A stretch of DNA of 64,000 nt from Atriophallophorus winterbourni. Its lineage: Eukaryota > Platyhelminthes > Trematoda > Plagiorchiida > Microphallidae. The position numbers and the translations under genes are program-made. Shown piece after piece: positions 11,420 to 23,755 of this stretch; position 1 is the stretch's first letter, and every line of letters begins with the position of its first letter. The notes under the pieces are model-generated. The model did no database searches and was not told the origin of the DNA. It saw only the letters and a program-made list of their open reading frames with translations. The DNA is taken from positions 1 through 64,000 of the forward strand of contig JACCGJ010015025.1 in the NCBI GenBank assembly GCA_013407085.1. The letters are read 5' to 3'.

Positions 11420-11740
11420 TTAATTTTGTTTGAACAACGTAGGGGGGAACTCCACCCCCTGAAGAATTGGCAGGCTGCAGCTGTCAGAGTTTAAGGGAGG
11501 TCTATTGGTCGACACTTGTGAGATAACTGATGCAAATTGTTGTCGGAAAACGTTAGCGCACTCTTTAAATGACGTCACTATTCCAGTACCAGAGACCAGT
11601 GGCGGTATTCCCATTTTAACATTCCGGAGGTCGTTGACGTGTCTATACAATGCTTTGGGATTTATAATGAATTTTTCGACAAGACTGATTTGGTAATCTT
11701 TTCTGTCTTTTCGAATGAGGCAGACACACTTATTTCGCAA
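11420..11740 (-). pseudogene. CR1 family B EN-RT linker, copy 1
   Basis: Contains KALYRHVNDLRNVKMGIPPL and FKECANVFRQQFASVISQV, matching the linker in family A (LLYTIVNTATKVKPGV, ADALISFYAQVF). One base is inserted in a G-run at 11441-11446 relative to copy 2, which shifts the frame after GVEFPP. Confidence 0.65.
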
Positions 11741-11926
11741 TAACGTGTAGTAGCATCAAGTTATCCCAGAAGGATCGTCCAAGTATTTGGACCAGGCATT
11801 GTCACGTTTACACATCCATTTCCGAGTAGTGCTTCTGAGAGGCTTTTTCGGACGCTGTTTGCTGGATATTATTTTTACCTTCGATGATAAGTCAATGATA
11901 ATACGAAGTTGGCTGTAAAACGTTTC

Positions 11927-12748
11927 TCAGATTTCCTTAGCTGATTTGAGTTCAAGGAAATCCCATCGATTTGCAGTAGCAAGAGCTCGAAGCAAGTCAT
12001 AGTTCACAGTTGCATACGTTCGTTGAGTATTTCCTGCTGGTTCGTATTGATAAATATAATCAAATGTCATGACAACATGATCACTCAATCCGAGTGGAGC
12101 TGTATAGGAAACAGATTCTATCATGAGTTCTTCGTTTGTAAGTATGAGGTCCAGGCTAGATGGGGTTTGTTCAGATCGAAATCGCGTTGGTTGTTGCACA
12201 TGGTTGTAAAGAGGGGTGCAAGTCATTATTTCTTGAAGAAAGCTTTTGAATGAATCGTCACCAGTAATGTGTGTTGCAAGGGTCGGTACATTAAAATCAC
12301 CGAGGAGGAGCGAATGTGAATATGTGAGCTTCAATGCAAAACGTATTGCATTAGCAAGAACAGTGTCAGCGGCAGATGATGAAGAAGGGGGTCGATAAAT
12401 CAATGCTAAGAGGCACTTACGTTTATCATGTAAGTCAAAAGAGCAAAACAATGTATCTGGGACATCCAACTCGGGTGAGAGAAGTATAGTGCAGTTGATG
12501 CTTTCATGTAGGTAGAGGAGGACACCGCCACCTTTTGTTGCTCGATCTTTTCTGTAAATCATCATATGAGGGATTTTAAGTTCAGAATCGTGTATAGAAT
12601 TATACAACCAGGTTTCTGTCACTGCAATCAAATCCCAAGACGCCACGGTCGCACGTGAATAAAGTTCAGTAAACTTGCCCAGAAGGCTCTGAGCATGGGT
12701 GTAACAGCATGATAGAGATTTGATTTTTGTTGACGATGAAGAGCTCAT
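11927..12748 (-). pseudogene. CR1 family B endonuclease, copy 1
   Basis: EEP endonuclease motifs: LIAVTETWLYN (catalytic Glu), KGGGVLLYLHE, LLALIYRPPSSS, LLLGDFNVPTLATH, SLDLILTNEE, GLSDHVVMTF (SDH). It stops early because a Trp codon (TGG in copy 2) is TGA here, at about 11928. Confidence 0.8.
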
Positions 12749-12858
12749 AGTAGTGGATTCGCCGACCCAGAATTGGTCGGCTGCTCCACGTTTTTTGTCT
12801 CAGGTGCATTTGATTGACTTGGTAGCGAAGTCATTTCAGGAACAATGGTGTTCGTGCG

Positions 12859-13356
12859 TTATATGTCGTATACAGCCCGAATACGAATTTCAGGAGGTGC
12901 AAATTTTCGACATTGATACCACGCCTCGAGTATTCTATCTTTCATCTCATCTGTGCGGAATGATATTTTGAGAGGAGGAGGCTGATGCGTTTCTTTTTTC
13001 GGTATAAGGCGCATAACATGAGTAGTTATTATACCCTTTAGACCTAGAATCTCTTGTAAAAATCTCCATTCACTGCAATCGAGTTGCAGACGTTTGCTGG
13101 ATTCTACTTCGTTCGAAATGGGTACACCATGAACTATAACAGCTCTGCGATTTGTAGCCTCTTTCGCTAGTTCCGGATTATTGCGACGAATTTGCCGTTC
13201 TTCCCAAGGATCGTCCGGAAATATTCGCACAATCGATTTGTTTACAACTAAGAGGGATGAGGCGAGCAACATATTTTCTACATCTTGGACGGACATGAGC
13301 ACTACACGCAGTAACCTGGGTGTGTTCGCACGAGGTGAGTTCGAGGGTCTAAACAA
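12859..13356 (-). pseudogene. CR1 family B ORF1-like region, copy 1
   Basis: 165 codons containing IVRIFPDDPWEERQIRRNNP, RRAVIVHGVPISNEVESSKR and PPPLKISFRTDEMKDRILEA. The same order of blocks (RIYADIPWWER, SLILLGVPEA, PPPLKLTFLTSAM) occurs in the middle of the intact family A frame, so this is the RNA-binding-type region before the endonuclease. The frame ends short of the endonuclease start. Confidence 0.65.
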
Positions 13357-14350
13357 TCGCGTCAGCGATGTCCTCCATTTAGATAAAGACGAAATCTAGT
13401 CCCAGCGTAACCTGGTCAATGAAACGTTGAAAATATGCTTGAATTCGCATTTGGCATATCCGGGACAAACCTCTGCGGTCTACGGAAGCATGGGTTTCCT
13501 TTAGTTATGATTCGGTGGTTGACTTCATGATTTCCCTCAGAAATCTGGTAGTTAGGATTTGTGGTAGCCATGAAAGACTCTGTTATCATCATGTACGATG
13601 GGCTGAAATTTTGTATGGTGGGAGACGTACATGTAGTTTGTGAGCCGTTTATGGTCAGATTCTTTACGCTTTTTAACAGTTTACACCGCAAACAGTCTAC
13701 CACTATACCGTGGTTTTGGAATATATTCTAGCCCAATATAATATTAGAAACGCCGGCTATAGTGAAAATGCAATTGCTTGGTCTCCGAAGGCCTGGAGTG
13801 AGGTTGATGAGTCTTTCACCCTCTTAAGAATAGCTTTAACATTGAATGCGCGCAACACGATACTGAATAATTTGTTTATGTCCCGTGACCGTGAAGGCAT
13901 CACACATATATGGGATCCATATTTGTATTATTATCTCGTACATAAAAGAGGCAACCCTCGAAAAAAATGACACTCTTCGCGGCCGCCATCACGACCTGGC
14001 ATCCGAGTTTTCTGCTTTCTGAAAGTAGCACTTCTTGAAGAACTTTCGTGCTCTACTTCTAAGTCACGCGTGGTACCAGCACTGCGACTTCTCATGGGAA
14101 TCTAATCCCTCATAAGCCTATTGTGCCAATTTTCCAAACTGTGGATGGCACGACTGTGGTTGTCGTCAGCTTTATTTGTCTTCATGACCGTACTTTCAGT
14201 GGGTTGCCGAATATCGACGATTATATGCGATCTCATCTTGCCAATCATGTCCATATTTGTTGAACATGAACTGGAAGACGTTGCAGGAGGAGCTGTTTTA
14301 AAAAGCGATAATCGATCTTCATGCTGCTGACCAATATTTGCAGTCATCTG

Positions 14351-15559
14351 AGTAGTTGGGAAAGAGTCTGATCCCCCAGCTCCTCCTGTGTCAAAAGCCG
14401 CTAAATACGAAGTCGTACAGACTCACTAGGTCACCTTGAGTATATCACTCGTGCAGATTCAGTATTGGATGACGGACTACAGAGTCGTTGACTTTGAATA
14501 GAACGAACTTGTTTTCTTTCAAACTGAAAATTGAAGAAAATTTACACATATTTCCTAAAAGATCATAAGATGAACTACATTTTGTTGTTTGCAGTAAAAC
14601 CGAACGTGGATAGAATGGTTTTGCATAAATCCAACAGTAATTCTCCTACTTGGCAAAATTATCGTATGATAAGCATTAAATTGACTACATTTATTCGAGA
14701 GAATATAAAACTGCAGCGATTGATGCTGCTCTCATAATTGATACGCAAACGTAAGTTACGATAGAAATTCGTGAACGCGTAAGCAAGGGTCAAAACATTT
14801 ATTTTCGCAGTCCGTAATGGTGGAAGACTCACTGAGACCGTGCTGATAACCGCAAACGCTCTCGCGATTTATAGCACCAAATTCTTCGTACCAAAAGTTT
14901 TATTGAAACGTTGTGAGTACTGAGCGATTCAGGGTTCCAAAATTTGGGAGTAATTTTGCTAAATCCAGATATTGTCAGTTTCGGATGGCATCACACCCGA
15001 TGGTCTCTGGTTCTGTCATCACGAGCTATGTGAACCGCTTTACAGGCAGTTTATCTATTTGCTGCTCGAGGGATGATTACAAAGTTTGCAACTTTGCGTG
15101 ATAAAACTTAGCTCAAAAGGTGGTGGCCGATCTAAAGCTAGAAATTATTGTCCCGTTAAGCTATTTCCTGTTACCGGTGAGTTCTGCTCTAGAAACGTAC
15201 CTGAAGATGTGTGCTTCATTTACTATGCTGCACATGTGTTAGTTTAATCTTATCAGTCAAGAAAACTGCCCTTTAAAGTTTTAATAAAACAGAATTAAGG
15301 CAAAATTTAGCAGTCCTCACCAATTTTTCAATCAACGACAGGTGTTCCGGGGTTTCACACGGGATGAGATATTCATGCTAGAAGCTAGACCTACTTGCCT
15401 GAGCATATATGAGACGCGTGACACGACCGCATTTTTCAGAATTGGTAGCTTATCCGCAAAACCGACCCAGTTATGACAAAATTTGATGCATGAAACGGAT
15501 TAATAGTTATTGAAATGTATGATGTATTGAAGCGAGAAAACTATCGGAAAATATGAACG
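14351..15559. other. Unclassified, within duplication copy 1
   Basis: No protein family recognised. Duplicated at about 26796-28005 with small substitutions and indels (for example agatgtgtga doubled near 27640 in copy 2). Confidence 0.4.
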
Positions 15560-16290
15560 GTAAGTGCACATTTAATCAGAGCACAAAACAACTCATACTC
15601 TTGAAGCACGTTAAGAGTTTAAAATTAGCATTTCCAGAGAAATGGAGCGTAAAGTAGGTCAACGATTTAATCCGAGGCTAAACGTTTATTCAAAGCACAA
15701 AAACAACTGGTGTTGTTGGAGCATGAGCAGTGTTGAGCATACCAGAAGAATTGGAGTGTTAACTTGGCCAATAGTTTGTACTCAAGTTAAACGTTTATAC
15801 AGAGCACAAAAACAACTATTGATCTTGTAGCACGCGATCTTGTAGCACGTTTACGCATTTGCATACCGATAGCAACGGCGTGTAAAATAGAGCAAAAATT
15901 TAATCTGAGGCTAAACGTTTCATCAGAGCACAATAACAACTGATGTTGTTGGAGCACGTGCATAGTTGAGCAAACGCATACTACGAAGAATGAAGCGTAA
16001 ATTAGGTCACTGAAATCAACGGAAGATACAAACTTACTCAGAGCACAAAAACAACTGATGTATTTTGAGCATGAGCAGATTTGAGCATGCCAGAATAAAT
16101 GGAGTTTGACGTGGCCAATAGTTTGTACTCAAGTTACACGTTTATTCTGAGCACAAAAACAACTATTGTTCTTGAAGCACGTGCAGAGTTTAAGCATCTG
16201 CCAAGTAGGGCAAAAATTTAATCCGAGGCTAAACGTTTATACAGAGCACAAAAACAATTGATGTTGTTGGAGCATGAACAGAGATTAAAA
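15560..16290. repeat. Minisatellite, ~110 bp unit, about 7 units
   Basis: agcacaaaaacaact-like blocks start near 15577, 15692, 15801, 15927, 16043, 16151 and 16246, each within a ~95-125 bp unit that also contains GAGGCTAAACGTTTAT or a variant. Units alternate between subtypes. The copy 2 array is three units longer. Confidence 0.8.
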
Positions 16291-16299
16291 GTATGGAGT

Positions 16300-17545
16300 A
16301 TGGAGTATGAAGTTACTGAAGTGTGAGGGATTTGGGTAACATCATACTGTTATAAAATGTATTTTTTCATTGGCATTGACCCAACTTCTCTTCAAAACTT
16401 TGACCAACATCATAGTAGGATTGCACTTCATATGAATCTAAGGGTCACATGATAATGTTTATCCGCCTTAGAACGGGAATGAAGATTGTAGAGAAATCGG
16501 CCTTATTAACCGCATTTTTATCAGCCTTTTGTCATCCCAACCGTCTCAGCATGAAGTCTTTCAATGTATGGTTTTTTGGCTGGCTCTAGTTGTGTTTTTT
16601 AAAGACCGCTTATCCTTTTTAACCCATCGTCTTGGCTCAGAAAACAACGCTTGTATACCGAATCTTATCTTTTCTGGAGTGACGGAATTATGCAGTACAA
16701 TCAAGGAGAAATCAAATAGAGAAAAGTAGAGTACAGTTGTTTGCTGCCTGTTCATGTTCTTGTCACCGATATCCGCTTGTTCCTTGCTCGTAATATCCAC
16801 TTCTTCATATATGTTAAGCCTTATGATTTTTTGAACTGGTCAAGTCAATGTCCGGGAGATCAAGGTCAATCTATATACACGTTATGCAGTCAGACGTTTA
16901 AATCACGTTAGCGAAAGATGGAGCAAATAGAAGTTTACAATAATAAATGTGTAGAGACACTGGTCTGCTACAGTTTCACTCTTAGCCTTATCACTTCCCC
17001 GTTACCAAATTAAACGTTGTCACCAGTCTCCGTCACGTGTTGAGCTAGTGCTCAATCTTTTATCAGTGCTAGATATTTGCTAAAATTGCGTGGCTGCTTA
17101 CCGATTCGATTTTTGAGTTCATTTATCCAACTACTGAGTTATCAGGTTGCTCGGTAATATACATCGTGCAAACATTATTTTTAATGAATATGATTCCCCG
17201 ATAGGTTACATTTGTAAGGACATGGGCTTTTAAATGTAACCTTTACGACAACCCAAATTGCTGATAATATGAAACGCGACAACATTTTCATGAGTATGAT
17301 TAGATGGAAACGTCATCCAGAATCGAACGGTATGCATTTCGTCAACGTCGATCAAGCGAGGGCTTGAAATATACCGTTTGGCACAAAATGGTCTGACAAA
17401 TCGGAGCGAAACGACAACCGGGACTGACATATTAGTAAAGCAGAGTTGAGGTTGTTTGTTTCGTATTTGTGAGATAGACGCCTTTTTTGTTATTCGTCTT
17501 GTGCGTGAGAAACGCGTTTTCAACAAAACCCTTCAACAGAATCGG
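16300..17545. other. Unclassified, within duplication copy 1
   Basis: No recognisable protein or RNA; repeated at about 29070-30300. The right-hand end could be the upstream part of the RTE fragment that follows. Confidence 0.35.
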
Positions 17546-17549
17546 CTTC

Positions 17550-19045
17550 CGACAACTGGAGATAGCTAAAATGCTGCATATGCCGGGTCGTACCTTCCAC
17601 TTACGGTGCGAAAATAGCGCGAATGGGCAACTGGTTTGAAGCAAAAACCATTTGAGATGGCTGCTCTTTTGTACTGCAAGATGTCAGCATTCCTGAAGTT
17701 CAAAGGTACGCCTACAGATGAAAACTAACGACCTCTAGAACCAGTTAGAAATGAGGTCCAGCAGACTCCAAGGCGATGTGCAAATGACTATTGGGCTGAA
17801 AGTAGCCTCAGTAACAAAATATCTGCGGATACTGGAAATTTTCACGATATTTATGGTCAGATCATTAAAGCTATTAGCCCAAACGAGGTTAAAATGGCTC
17901 TTATTAGGTCTCTATCTTCTAACCAGGTTGCCAACAAAACTTGGCAGATAGAGAGGTGGGTCAAGCACTCTTCTCTCTACACTAGCAAAACCACTTAAAC
18001 ATTTAGAGCGCTCGTCAGCATCTTTAGAGTCCCCTTAATCTTGGAGAGCTCAATTGTGCAATCGAACGCTAAGCGAATGGAAAGGCTACTGGTGACGGTG
18101 GAATTCCACGTGAGAATATCAAATTCTCTAGAACAGCATTATTGCAGCCTCTTCAAATTTTCTATCTACAGTGCTGACAGAAAACGTCTGTCTCACAACA
18201 TATGCTAGACACGAAGACCTTCACACTATTTAGGATTAAGGGTGATAGGGCGACTGCAACAACTATAGAGGATGTTCCTTTCTGAAAGTTGTAGGAAAAT
18301 TGTTTGCTAATGCCCATACACATCCGGCAATAAAATTGATCTTATAGAGGTTTTACAGAATCTCATGTGGCGTGCATAGGAAAAATCAAACGTTGACAGG
18401 ATTTCCGCCTAAAAGAACTTCAACAACACTGTCGGGAACAGCGCAAGCCATTAGATGCGTTTATTATTAATTTAACAAAGACATACGACTACGTCATCAC
18501 GGAGGATCATTTCAAAATGGCTGATCAGATAGGATGCGTTCCAATATGGCTCAAACTCGTTATTTTGCTCCATAATGGCATGAATGGCTTAGTCCATTTT
18601 TACGGGTCCCTTTGAAATTTGCGAGGCGTTAAACAAGGATGACTTCTTGCTCCATCGCTTTTCGGCATTTTTTGATTTTTTTCTAAACCACGCTTTTTGG
18701 ACGAGAACATAAGTTATTTACCAACGCACCCTAAGGGATGTCAAGGCTTTAAACCTGAATCGCTTGAGAACACAAATCAATGTATGAGATGTGCTATTCT
18801 GTGACCAGCCGTTTGCCGGCGATACAGCCATTATTGCTCACTCCAAAGAACACGTCCAATCGCAAATGGATCATATTCTCGTCGGCATGCAAAAACTTTG
18901 GGTTAACGATCAGTATGAGCAAGACTAAAGTCCTTGACTAGGGTATTGTATAGCCTCCCATCATCACTGTTGAGAACTGTCTGCTCTAACCGGTACATCA
19001 TTTCACATATCTTGGTTCAACCATTGCGGATAACATCTCGCTACT
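17550..19045 (+). pseudogene. RTE-like retrotransposon fragment, copy 1
   Basis: Plus-strand frames carry remains of the RTE linker and RT: MALIRSLS-like text (17890 on), a decayed RSANGKASGNGGIPHENI segment, a degenerate motif A (LTKTYDYVITEDHFKMADQI near 18475) and a GDTAIIAHSKEHVQSQM segment near 18820. Stops and frameshifts are frequent. It resembles the element at 4290-7560 but runs in the opposite direction. Confidence 0.65.
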
Positions 19046-19081
19046 ACATTTGAGTGCAATCGGTTAGAGTGATTTTGTGTA

Positions 19082-19113
19082 ACGTTTCACTTCTGACACA
19101 GAAGCTTCGTCAG
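19082..19113 (-). ncRNA. Hammerhead-like motif in Penelope 3' region
   Basis: The minus strand reads CUGACGA (fits CUGANGA), a 6-bp stem II CUUCUG/CAGAAG with loop UGU, then GAAACGU. Stem I pairing is weak here. Penelope-like elements are known to carry minimal hammerheads in their terminal repeats, and this lies just downstream of a Penelope GIY-YIG frame. Confidence 0.5.
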
Positions 19114-19402
19114 GACAGCGAACATGATTATTAGTAGTGAACCACCACCACTTATTTGACCTTACAGCTAAACAGCCTATAGTACGCCTTTAGTGTGTCA
19201 CGTCTCGTGGGAATGACCAGGATCAGTGGTCAATTTTCCTCACAGTGTGTATCCAAATGAATTTGATACAAGTGAACACGGTCAAGGTCAGTTGACACAG
19301 CTGCCCACATACGTAAAAGTACATAACTAACGGGGCTAAGGCTATTTTTGAAGAAAATCAAAAATCTAATTAACCAGTAGGTATAAGTTGAATAAAAACG
19401 AT

Positions 19403-19860
19403 TTACTTTCGCATTAGTGCCGAGTGCCAGATTGTGGAAGTTTCTGCCCCATCAACTTTATTGACCGCCAGTCGACTTTCCTTAGCAATCTCGACCGCCT
19501 CAGCATGTAAGCGTTCACTATACGGTTTAATACCGCGTCTCAATATTGCCACATTGTCTAGATCGACGCTGTGGCCCGTAAGGGATTGATATGCCCTCGC
19601 GACTCTGGTCTGCTTTCGTACTCGCCTTCGGAGTTCTTCGATTCTACTGTGAATTTCCTTGGAAGTCTGCACTATGTAAACACCCGAACGGTCCTTACAG
19701 TTGATTCTGTAGATGCTGTTTGTAACGCTAGATGAAGGCGTCTTACCCTTGAGGTGAATCAGAACCGAACGGATAGTTTTCCCTTTCTAATAAGCTACGC
19801 GTATGACCGCCTGGTTCAAGATTCTACGTATCGCTTAAGATGTGTATTTTACATACCGTA
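19403..19860 (-). pseudogene. Penelope-like element GIY-YIG endonuclease fragment
   Basis: Minus-strand translation gives an IYRINCKDRSGVYIVQTSKE segment followed by IHSRIEELRRR, TGHSVDLDNVAILRRGIKPY and RLHAEAVEIAKE. This is the C-terminal GIY-YIG domain of Penelope-like elements (usual form CxxCxxvYIGqT). The second Cys of the CxxC pair and the Gly of YIG are changed (Arg, Val). No RT lies upstream. It sits in the spacer between the two 11 kb duplicates. Confidence 0.75.
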
Positions 19861-19869
19861 TACAACAGA

Positions 19870-20165
19870 AATCAGTTCTAGACCTGTACTTCACCTCTGA
19901 ATCCACGGCTGTTAAAAATGGTCAGTATCACCCTCCGCTAGTCGAAGCGACCACCTTGTTCTGCTATTTCAAAACGTGTGCACCGCCAGTAGAATAGTAA
20001 AACAAACAAAACAAAATAGAATTGAACTGTGCAATCTTTGTCGAATCGCGGAATCCAGTCACAACTTTCATACGTGTAGATATACAATATCATTAGAGTC
20101 AGTTTGCAATAAGAAGGCAGCGAAATCCCCTACTGCATTATGGAATCGATAACACACACACATAT
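19870..20165. repeat. Dispersed repeat, also split at 43.2 and 47.4 kb
   Basis: Matches 43210-43378 (first half) and 47397-47545 (second half), which are separated by a retrotransposon. Ends in a short CA-rich run near 20150. No coding potential; it adjoins a Penelope fragment here. Confidence 0.65.
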
Positions 20166-20478
20166 TTATGTTTGGACAATGATGCCGTCGCAGGAGTTGG
20201 CAGGGCGAAGTTAAATAAAACTTCGGACTGTCTAACGGGACTGCGTATCAGGATCTTCATTCAAGGATGACTTCTGAAGCCGTTTCCATGATTGAATGTA
20301 GCCACAAGGCAGTGGTTGTACATCCACTAGATGGACCGCCTACATGGACTTACTAGCTCCACCTTCATGAAGCATGCTGGTTTTGAGGCGACAGTCAGCT
20401 GCTTTCACCCTTTCTACTGTTAGTAGAAGCAGTTCCACCGGGTCACACAGGAACACTCGTGCAGGCCAAAAGCTGGGT

Positions 20479-21070
20479 TTAGTTGTCAGAGGCTATATTA
20501 GTTGCGTGCAATTGGAGCGTATTTGAAATTGTGGGCTTATCCCAAAACCGCCCTGACCCTCTATAAAATGAGTAGGCCCCATCAGTGAACCTTGAGGGAC
20601 GCCGCTGTTGACATCGATCTTCATATAGAAAGCCGTCAATGCGGACTCGCACATGCCGATCGGTCAATTGATCCGTTATTCGAGATGAACATTTTCGGGT
20701 TATTTCATATTGCACTGGGATTGACAGAACCAGGCTTTCGTTGACCTTAGCAAATGCCTTGGATAAATCAATATAGAAGACAGGAACTGATGTTCCTAAG
20801 CAAATGGACGCTGTCCAATCATCTAGATTAATCAGTTAATTTGACAGACTAGATCTGTTTTTGTTAAACCTATATTGGGCTGCTGATAAAAGATATTTAG
20901 TTATGATGAGCCCAGATAATTTCCCAGACACAAGTGAGTAGCGTGACAGGTTCGTAATTTGTTACGTTCGGAAAGCAGCCACCCTTGTTAATTGTTTTTA
21001 TCGCACCAGCTTTCCATGCTGACGGTAGGCAACCGGATCAAAGATTTTCGATGAAAACCTCAGCTGGACA
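20479..21070 (-). pseudogene. CR1-like RT fragment (third family), copy 2
   Basis: The duplicate of 8031-8620, with a longer open stretch: MQYEITRKCSSRITDQLTDR runs on into VRVRIDGFLYEDRCQ because a stop in copy 1 reads CGA here. Motif A (YIDLSKAFAKVNE) lies just upstream in another frame. Confidence 0.6.
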
Positions 21071-21544
21071 GTATGAAAGATGTCCATAACATGCACGAAG
21101 AATAACTGCGGTAATGTAGTGCCCACCCGTTTATTTCTTTGTATATAGTAGGTGGGATTCAATAACGACTGAATCAGATTTATGTTCTATGAGTTTGATA
21201 AACCAAGATGCAATAATTTTTGTTTCGTGTAGAACACTTGATGGTAAATCTAGCAAGAGCATCCAATGACTCTTGAACTAGAGCAGTCATTCATTGATTT
21301 GTCATTAACGGAAATACCCTGGTTTCACTTGGCTCTTTCATTCACAATCCTGTACAGTAATTTTGGATAATATTCCATTCTTTCAACCATGCGTTGGTGG
21401 CCCTGATATTTTTATGCTGAAGGACTGTGGTAAATCTGATTCGTATACTGCGAAATTGAAACAATGTTTTAGAAGTTGCAAGATCACAATGCATGGCCGT
21501 GTCTCATCTTTTTAGTGAAATCTATTTTGCGGTTCTAATGGTGA

Positions 21545-21866
21545 ATGAGAATCGCAAAATGCGGACATCTTTGCTTGGAATATATCGAGCAATTGATTGG
21601 ATTCACATCTGAAGATAAATTATCAATGAAATGCCATATGTTTTTGAGTGTTTGGAGAGTTCGTTCATTATGTTTTGCGACTACTCATCAGTACCAACTC
21701 CTTCGAAATATTCACAAAGTTTATCACAACGGTCCATATTGGAAGCACTGGACTCAAGTTTCGCTTTTATTCGAGGTCATCAGCAGTGCATATCCTGTCA
21801 CGGGTCTGATTCCATCCCAGGACATTCACCATTGTAGATCACGCCTTACGGCCTGAGCTACCGTCC
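21545..21866 (-). mobile_element. Sm-alpha-like SINE, copy 2
   Basis: Duplicate of 9095-9420 with the same A-box-like start and the hammerhead region, carrying a few substitutions. Confidence 0.6.
21745..21789 (-). ncRNA. Hammerhead ribozyme, copy 2 (stem II mutated)
   Basis: Identical to the copy at 9295-9339 except that the first base of stem II is C instead of G (CUGAUGA followed by CCU), which breaks the base pair next to the core. Stem I, core boxes and cleavage site are intact. Activity should be reduced if the pairing scheme is right. Confidence 0.7.
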
Positions 21867-22231
21867 ACCGTTTGACCGATCCCGATTAAGCTCCATGAAT
21901 GTTGCTCCAGCTAAGCACATTTGCGTAGCCTCATATGCCTGTCAATTCGGAGCAGCATTTTTTCCAGCTTCAGTAGATCCGTCAGTGGTCGACATAGCTC
22001 TGAACAATTTAGGATCAATTGACGATAGTCGTTGAGCATGGCATCAAACTTCGCTGCTTGGTGAGAGAGTCAGGCAATGGAAAGCTTTTAATGGCGTCAA
22101 ATTTATTGTTAAGTGGTTTAATATCCTCCGAGTTGACGAGATTGCTGAGAAAATCGATGGAATCCTGTCGGAGTTGCGTCTTGGAGGGATTGATGACAAC
22201 TATGTAATGACGTAAGCGTTCGCACAGTTGT
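21866..22231 (-). pseudogene. Gypsy-type RT fragment, copy 2
   Basis: Duplicate of 9415-9780, with the same motifs (HYIVVINPSK, FLSNLVNSEDIKPLNN, FPLPDSLTKLR) and the same frameshift before LNDYRQFILN. Confidence 0.65.
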
Positions 22232-22396
22232 TTCAGATGTTGTATGTATTTTACGTGGAAAAAACTATCATAGATTTATTCATATTCATAGATTTATTCA
22301 TAGATTATATGCAGGTAAAATCTATGCTTTACAAGACCCACAAAAATGTACATCGGGTCGGATGGCAAAAAATATCAAAATATTGTTAGATTATTG

Positions 22397-23650
22397 TCAA
22401 ACATAAAAAACATACTTTTCCATGTGGATATCTAGTGATTTTTTGAAAACTTCAACAGTTCCAGATTGTACCACATGAGTAGGTAAACTGTTCCACAGTT
22501 GCACATTGCGAACGGAAAATGCATATTTGCGGCAGTTCAACCTGCTATGCTGTTGGTAAAGTTTTAATTGGTGACCTCGCAGATGTGTGTTATGGGAAAG
22601 ATGAAACAAATGACCGCAAGGATGATTTGTTTGATTAAGCACTGTCCAAATGAATATAAGTGCTCCTCGTTTCCGTCTGTATTCAGCCGAATGCAAATTC
22701 AATAATTTAAGTCGCGTTTCGTATGGATAATTTGATAGTCCCAGGACGAGTTTTGTCGCTCTGCGCTGTGGAGTTTCTAATAGCAGAATATCTTTTTTCA
22801 ACCAAGGATCCCATGCCGGTATAGCATATTCAACATGAGGACGGATGTACGTTGAAATCAATTTGCAGGCAATATTGGGGTCAAACGAACCTAGGACTCT
22901 TTTAAGGAGACCCAAGTTGTTTTCAGCTTTGCAGGCAGCCAGTCGACATTGCATTGAGTTTCCTAAGTCTGATTGGATAATCACACCTAAATCTTTTTCG
23001 GAGGAGGCGGGTTTAATAACAGTGCGACCAAGATAATATTCTTTGCTCGACTTGCTGTTGAGAGACAATAGGCTGCATTTCGAAGCATTCAGGGGCATTT
23101 CGTTGTCTATGGACCAAGTGTGAATCATATCGATATCCCGTTGCAGGTTCTGCGTGTCGTCTGTGGAGTCTATCTTGCGCCAAAGCTTTGCGTCATCAGC
23201 AAAAATAAGCACGGACGACTGTAATACAGTAGGCAAGTCGTTTATATATATTAAAAACAAAAGCGGTCCGAGGACTGATCCTTGTGGGACACCACGGGCA
23301 ACTTTAATCGACTCGGATAGTTCGTTTTTGACTCTCACGTACATCTCACGAGATATCAACCATTCTTTAACCCATGCATGGAGTTTACCCTGTACTCCGT
23401 AGGTGAGTAGTTTCGACGAAAGTATTTCGTGATTCACACGATCGAAGGCTTTTGAGAAATCGATATAAATTACGTCCACGGAGTGGCCGGCATCCAGTAG
23501 CTCAGACCAAGATTCTTTTGCTAATAGCAAGTTTGTCAGACAGGATCGTTTTTTCCTGAATCCATGCTGTGCCTCGGAGATTAAATTAATAATCTCAAAG
23601 TGATTCCGTAAGGCATCAGCTATTATGGACTCCATTACTTTGGATAGCAC
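22397..23650 (-). pseudogene. CR1 family B reverse transcriptase, copy 2
   Basis: 417 uninterrupted codons. Motifs in order: QHGFRKKRSCLTNLL, VIYIDFSKAFDRVNHEIL, GVPQGSVLGPLLFLIYINDL, VLIFADDAKLW, EKDLGVIIQSDLGNSMQ, YAIPAWDPWLKKDILLLETP, then the CR1 C-terminal FSVRNVQLWNSLPTHVVQSG. The catalytic Asp residues (DFSKAFD, FADD) are intact. The N-terminal fingers (SPIYKGG, NYRPIALLPVLSKV) lie upstream past an in-frame TAG shared with copy 1. Confidence 0.8.
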
Positions 23651-23755
23651 TGGTAATAACGCTATCGGGCGATAGTTTAAAGGATCATTTCTTTTACCAC
23701 CCTTGTAGATCGGACTAATCAGGGCAATTTTCCAAGTTTCTGGTACAAAGCTCTG

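Larger units (their letters stand above)
9785..14350 (-). mobile_element. CR1-like retrotransposon, family B, copy 1
   Basis: Read right to left: ORF1-like region (13356-12859), EEP endonuclease (12748-11927), linker (11740-11420), RT (11199-9946) and a 3' end with degenerate tandem copies of an ATCTATGAATA-like unit at 9810-9860. The 5' end is unclear; 13703-13416 and 14347-14102 may be upstream ORF1 parts. Several breaks are shared with copy 2, so it was dead before duplication. Confidence 0.75.
7707..19045. repeat. Segmental duplication, copy 1 (~11.3 kb)
   Basis: Matches 20166-31757 in direct orientation with almost constant offset (about 12450 until the minisatellite, about 12776 after it). 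The same nested transposons lie in the same order with the same junctions, so the block was copied as one unit after the insertions. Copy 1 has extra stop codons in its CR1 frames. Confidence 0.85.

Noticed and set aside
15560..16290. CRISPR-like regular repeats
   Set aside because: The whole ~110 bp unit is repeated with no unique spacers, and the genome is eukaryotic: it is a minisatellite.
17230..17526. 98-codon minus-strand reading frame
   Set aside because: Broken in the duplicate at about 30000-30300 and lies beside an RTE fragment in the other orientation; no family recognised.
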